Below are positions 22,727 to 25,134 of a stretch of 25,134 bases of DNA, piece after piece (the stretch's first letter is position 1; each line of letters begins with the position of its first letter). Source of the DNA: CAYRPN01 sp964426135. GTDB lineage: Bacteria; Planctomycetota; Phycisphaerae; Phycisphaerales; Phycisphaeraceae. The notes beneath the pieces were generated by a model. It did not search any database. It was given only the letters and a program-made list of their open reading frames with translations, and had not been told where the DNA came from. The position numbers and the translations under genes are program-made. The stretch is taken from assembly GCA_964426135.1 (NCBI GenBank), contig CAYRPN010000085.1:1-25134 (forward strand), in the 5' to 3' direction.

Positions 22727-23548
22727 ATGTTTCAGACCCCCCGCTTCACTCGTTTCCTTGCCACGGCGGCGTCCGTATTCCTGGCGTCCAGCGCCCACGC
22801 CGTGGAGTTCGACATCGCCCCGCGTGTCGATGGCGGCAAGATTCTCGCCATCGGTTACTCGGATCCGCTGGGGCAGTTCATCCCGGACGAAAGCACGCCC
22901 TCGCTCGTCTTCCCGTACGACCTTGGCGAAGGCGTCGTGCCGTTTGAGATCGACGACCCCGGTTTCAATGCGGAGAATTTCTCCACGCCCACGGGCTTTG
23001 CGCCGGGTTCATTCGTGGGCGTGCAGCTGCGCGGCGACTTGCAGTACTGGAACGGCAGCGGAGCGCCCGCCTTTGGACCGGTCACCGCCGGCGAACGCAT
23101 GCAGTTTGAGAGCGGCCCCTTCAGCCGCATCGCAGGCACCAACACGCAGACCGAGTTCGATCCGTGGTTTCTCTTCGAAGTCGAAGACGCTCCGCACACC
23201 GGCGAGTTCCACGGACACATCACCAGCCGACTTCTCGATGGGAATCTCGCGGCGATCGGCATCTTCATGGTGCCCGTCGGCGTGGTGAACGGCGTCGCCG
23301 ATCAGCAGAGCGCCAACTTCACCGGCACCGTCTTCACCGATCCGATGCCGTCGGACACGCTCTTCTGGCTCTTCAACAACGGACTGGCGGAAGACGACTA
23401 CGAAGAGGCGGTCGAGGCGTTCATCACATCCCTGACCAACGGCGGCGGAAGCAACACAGCCGTGCCGGAACCCGGCTCGCTGTCATTGGCGTTGATCGCG
23501 CTGGCGGCGGCGGGTCTTCGCCGGCAACGCGCGGGCAGCGCGTGCTGA
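22727..23548 (+). CDS. PEP-CTERM sorting-signal protein
   Basis: This is a 273-residue exported protein. The signal peptide is MFQTPRFTRFLATAASVFLASSAHA. The body has a repeated beta-sandwich character (FDIAPRVDGGKILAIGY, FVGVQLRGDLQYW, FDPWFLFEVEDAPHTGEFHGHI). The C-terminus is VPEPGSLSLALIALAAAGLRRQR, the PEP-CTERM signal (PEP motif, hydrophobic helix, basic end) recognised by exosortase for surface or extracellular-matrix sorting. The ATG at 22727 has AGGAGA 6-7 nt upstream; an in-frame start at 22655 would add a non-signal extension encoded by the pyrimidine-rich leader. A strong terminator follows. No exosortase gene is in the window. Confidence 0.9.
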   Translation: MFQTPRFTRFLATAASVFLASSAHAVEFDIAPRVDGGKILAIGYSDPLGQFIPDESTPSLVFPYDLGEGVVPFEIDDPGFNAENFSTPTGFAPGSFVGVQLRGDLQYWNGSGAPAFGPVTAGERMQFESGPFSRIAGTNTQTEFDPWFLFEVEDAPHTGEFHGHITSRLLDGNLAAIGIFMVPVGVVNGVADQQSANFTGTVFTDPMPSDTLFWLFNNGLAEDDYEEAVEAFITSLTNGGGSNTAVPEPGSLSLALIALAAAGLRRQRAGSAC

Positions 23549-23576
23549 TCGCCGCGACAAGAGGTGGGCAGAAAGC

Positions 23577-23621
23577 AAAAGAAGGACGGCGCGGACCGCG
23601 GGGCCGCGCCGTTCCTTTTTT
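23577..23621 (+). terminator. Rho-independent terminator of the PEP-CTERM gene
   Basis: The stem acggcgcgg (23586-23594) pairs with ccgcgccgt (23604-23612) and is followed by tccttttttt. An A-rich run before the stem (aaaagaagg) extends pairing with the T tract, so it may act in both directions. It ends 4 bp before copy 3 of the 250-bp element. Confidence 0.85.
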
Positions 23622-23625
23622 AGGT

Positions 23626-23875
23626 TCATCCGCCGGATGCGAACATGTCTTGTCAGAGCCGGAGTCTGTGACTCCGGTTCGCCGAGCCGGATCGAGGCCG
23701 GCGAGGCGAAGTTCGACAAAGGTGGACGCGCTGCCATCCGGGAATGCAAGGCGCGATTTCGACTTGAAGCGGCATTGAGCCGCTTCAAATCGACCGGAGT
23801 CACAGACTCCGGCTCTGATCAAGACACCAACGCGCCCATTTCAACGGTGGCCAAGTACGCAAATGCGGATGATTT
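23626..23875. mobile_element. 250-bp palindromic element, copy 3, more diverged
   Basis: The inner arms (cagagccggagtctgtgac and complement) and the stem around gaagcggc-attga-gccgcttc are kept. The outer repeat is degenerate (tcatccgccggatgcgaac; right end gtacgcaaatgcggatga), and the right-end acc is lost. Length and orientation match copies 1 and 2. The flanking 11-mers, cttttttaggt and ctttcttaccg, agree at only 7 of 11 positions. It appears to be an older insertion, placed between a terminator and the convergent ThuA gene. Confidence 0.82.
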
Positions 23876-23924
23876 CTTTCTTACCGACTGATGAATCACC
23901 CTGGAAGAACGCGGCGCAGCCGAT

Positions 23925-24806
23925 TCACTTCACATCCCGGCTGCTCACCTTGTCCTTGGTCGGGAAGTCTTTGGGGATGTCGTTGAGCGTGACTTTGCCG
24001 GTGGCGGCCCACTCGCAGCCGCGCTGCAGCGTGAAGATGAAGCCGACGCATTTCATCGAGTAATCCGCGTGGCCCATCGGCGTGTGGTAACAGCGGCCCT
24101 TGCCGTATTCGAGGACCATCATCATCGGCTCGTGCTCACCGCGGCCGCCGGTGGCTTTGTCGCTGAAGCTGGTGGCGAGCACGGTCATGTTCACCGCCGG
24201 ACCGCGCAGGCGGTCGTAGAGTTCATCCTGGGCGTGCAGCCATTCCGTGGGCAGGCCCTTGGTGATGGGATGCTCCGGCTCGCGGGTGGTGACGAGGAAC
24301 GGGTGCTGCTTGCCGTGGCTGCCGCCGCCGCCCTTGGCCATGTCCTTGAAGATTTTGCCGTCGCGGAAGGTGACGTACGGCCCGCTCTTTTCGTTGCGTC
24401 CGCCCCAGCCGCCCAGGCCGATGATCTCGTTGTATTCCTTCCAGTCGCCGAAGCTGTTGTTGGCGGCATGCACGCAGACGAAACCGCCGCCGTTTTTCAC
24501 GTAATCGAGAAACGCGGCCTCAGTCTCCTTGGGCCAGCGTGCGCCGTTGTAGTTGCTCAGCACGACGTCATATTTCTTGAAGTCGGGCGCGAAGCCGGCG
24601 GTGTCCTTGGCGGGCGAGGTGGCGACCTCGACGGTGAAGCGCCCGCACGATTCCAGCGCGGCTTTCATCACCGGCGTGGTGGACTTCCAGTTGTGATTGT
24701 TCTGGCCATCGATGATGAGCACCTTGAGCTTATCATCCGCCGCGGCATTGGCGACAAACAAGGCGGCGATAAAGAGGCTGAGGCAACGGGAGAGAGTCGT
24801 GGACAT
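23925..24806 (-). CDS. Exported ThuA-domain protein
   Basis: This is a 293-residue protein with a signal peptide (MSTTLSRCLSLFIAALFVANAAA). The ThuA-like glutamine-amidotransferase-fold domain covers the rest: LKVLIIDGQNNHNWKSTTPVMK, DVVLSNYNGARWP, FLDYVKNGGGFVCVHAANNSF, HPITKGLP, YGKGRCYHTPMGH and a C-terminal VGFIFTLQRGCEWAATGKV. ThuA domains are linked to sugar (trehalose/sucrose) utilisation and are abundant as exported proteins in planctomycetes; the reaction here is unknown. The start at 24806 has AAAGGA about 8 nt upstream; a start at 24839 would add 11 residues before the signal peptide. Confidence 0.9.
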   Translation of the reverse strand: MSTTLSRCLSLFIAALFVANAAADDKLKVLIIDGQNNHNWKSTTPVMKAALESCGRFTVEVATSPAKDTAGFAPDFKKYDVVLSNYNGARWPKETEAAFLDYVKNGGGFVCVHAANNSFGDWKEYNEIIGLGGWGGRNEKSGPYVTFRDGKIFKDMAKGGGGSHGKQHPFLVTTREPEHPITKGLPTEWLHAQDELYDRLRGPAVNMTVLATSFSDKATGGRGEHEPMMMVLEYGKGRCYHTPMGHADYSMKCVGFIFTLQRGCEWAATGKVTLNDIPKDFPTKDKVSSRDVK

Positions 24807-24879
24807 CGCTTTTCCTTTCGTGTGGGTGACGGCATGCATTCTAACGAATCGTGGAGGCGGAGCGGGATGCCATTCCGTT

Positions 24880-25087
24880 TAGGAACGGGATCGAAATAAC
24901 TTCCCGGATTCAGACGCCAGAATTTTCATTAGGAAAGCAGGAAAAGAGGAAATGAGGAACAGAAACAGAGTTCGTAACTCGTCTGAATTTCATCTGTTCC
25001 TGCTTTCCTCGTTTCCTCATTTCCTTAGAAATTGTGACTCGGTCAGTTGAACGAGGATCGGGAGGTTATTTCGGTCGCATTCCTTAG
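24880..25087. repeat. Octamer repeat element with long outer inverted repeat
   Basis: The inner left arm (24931-24962) is aggaaagc, aggaaaag, aggaaatg, aggaacag. The right arm (24994-25025), read as its complement, is aggaaatg, aggaaacg, aggaaagc, aggaacag, the same 8-nt register with permuted units. The spacer is about 30 nt. Outer arms at 24880-24909 and 25056-25087 also pair (cgaaataac(t/c)tcccg core with nearly full matches on both sides). The whole of about 208 bp lies upstream of the ThuA gene. No gene was found between it and the window end. Confidence 0.8.
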
Positions 25088-25134
25088 AACGTGTATGAAA
25101 AGTCGCATTACCCTCGTTTAAGCCTATGCACCAT

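Overview
The window looks like a GC-rich chromosomal segment from a planctomycete, most likely a Phycisphaerae-like lineage. The evidence is the gene content: a very large DUF1587/1592/1588/1585 cytochrome-like protein next to a Tat-exported DUF1552 protein, DUF1080 and ThuA exported proteins, single pseudopilin-like proteins with N-terminal methylation signals, and a PEP-CTERM protein. No ribosomal RNA or tRNA gene was recognised.

Layout. 1-5.9 kb: the DUF1592 + DUF1552 pair. 5.9-6.6 kb: a small unknown protein closely followed by an HNH endonuclease. 6.6-7.3 kb: rnpA and yidD. 7.3-9.2 kb: a heptamer repeat element and a YihY/BrkB membrane protein. 9.6-10.3 kb: a pseudopilin-like gene on the minus strand. 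10.7-14.5 kb: a mobile-DNA zone with a frame-broken tyrosine-recombinase-like gene and an IS701-like insertion sequence whose transposase is split by two smaller insertions and a 1-nt frameshift. 14.5-18.0 kb (minus strand): gyrB, a nucleotidyltransferase-fold gene, and a second diverged copy of the last 37 codons of gyrB. 18.4-19.8 kb: a CpsB-type PHP phosphatase and a small membrane protein. 20-20.9 kb: a DUF1080 protein. 21.2-23.5 kb: a His-rich exported protein, a pseudopilin-like protein and a PEP-CTERM protein. 23.9-24.8 kb: a ThuA-domain protein.

The most unusual content is non-coding. (i) Three copies of a 250-bp palindromic element (13417, 18161, 23626) share terminal inverted repeats and internal hairpins; two are flanked by perfect 11-bp direct repeats, and one sits in the transposase gene so that its empty site can be reconstructed. 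(ii) At least five intergenic regions share an architecture but not a sequence: two facing arms, each made of tandem 7-, 8- or 9-nt units, around a short spacer (7342, 19296, 19826, 21067, 24931). (iii) A 190-bp insertion made of two related ~90-bp dyad units lies in the same transposase, flanked by TACG. (iv) The gyrB 3' end is duplicated around a nucleotidyltransferase gene, and the two copies differ almost only at synonymous positions, which suggests integration or recombination at the gyrB 3' end with replacement of the terminus.

The core genes (gyrB, rnpA, yidD) look intact. The two 1-nt frame breaks both fall in homopolymers (G5 and A7), so sequencing error must be excluded before those genes are called dead.
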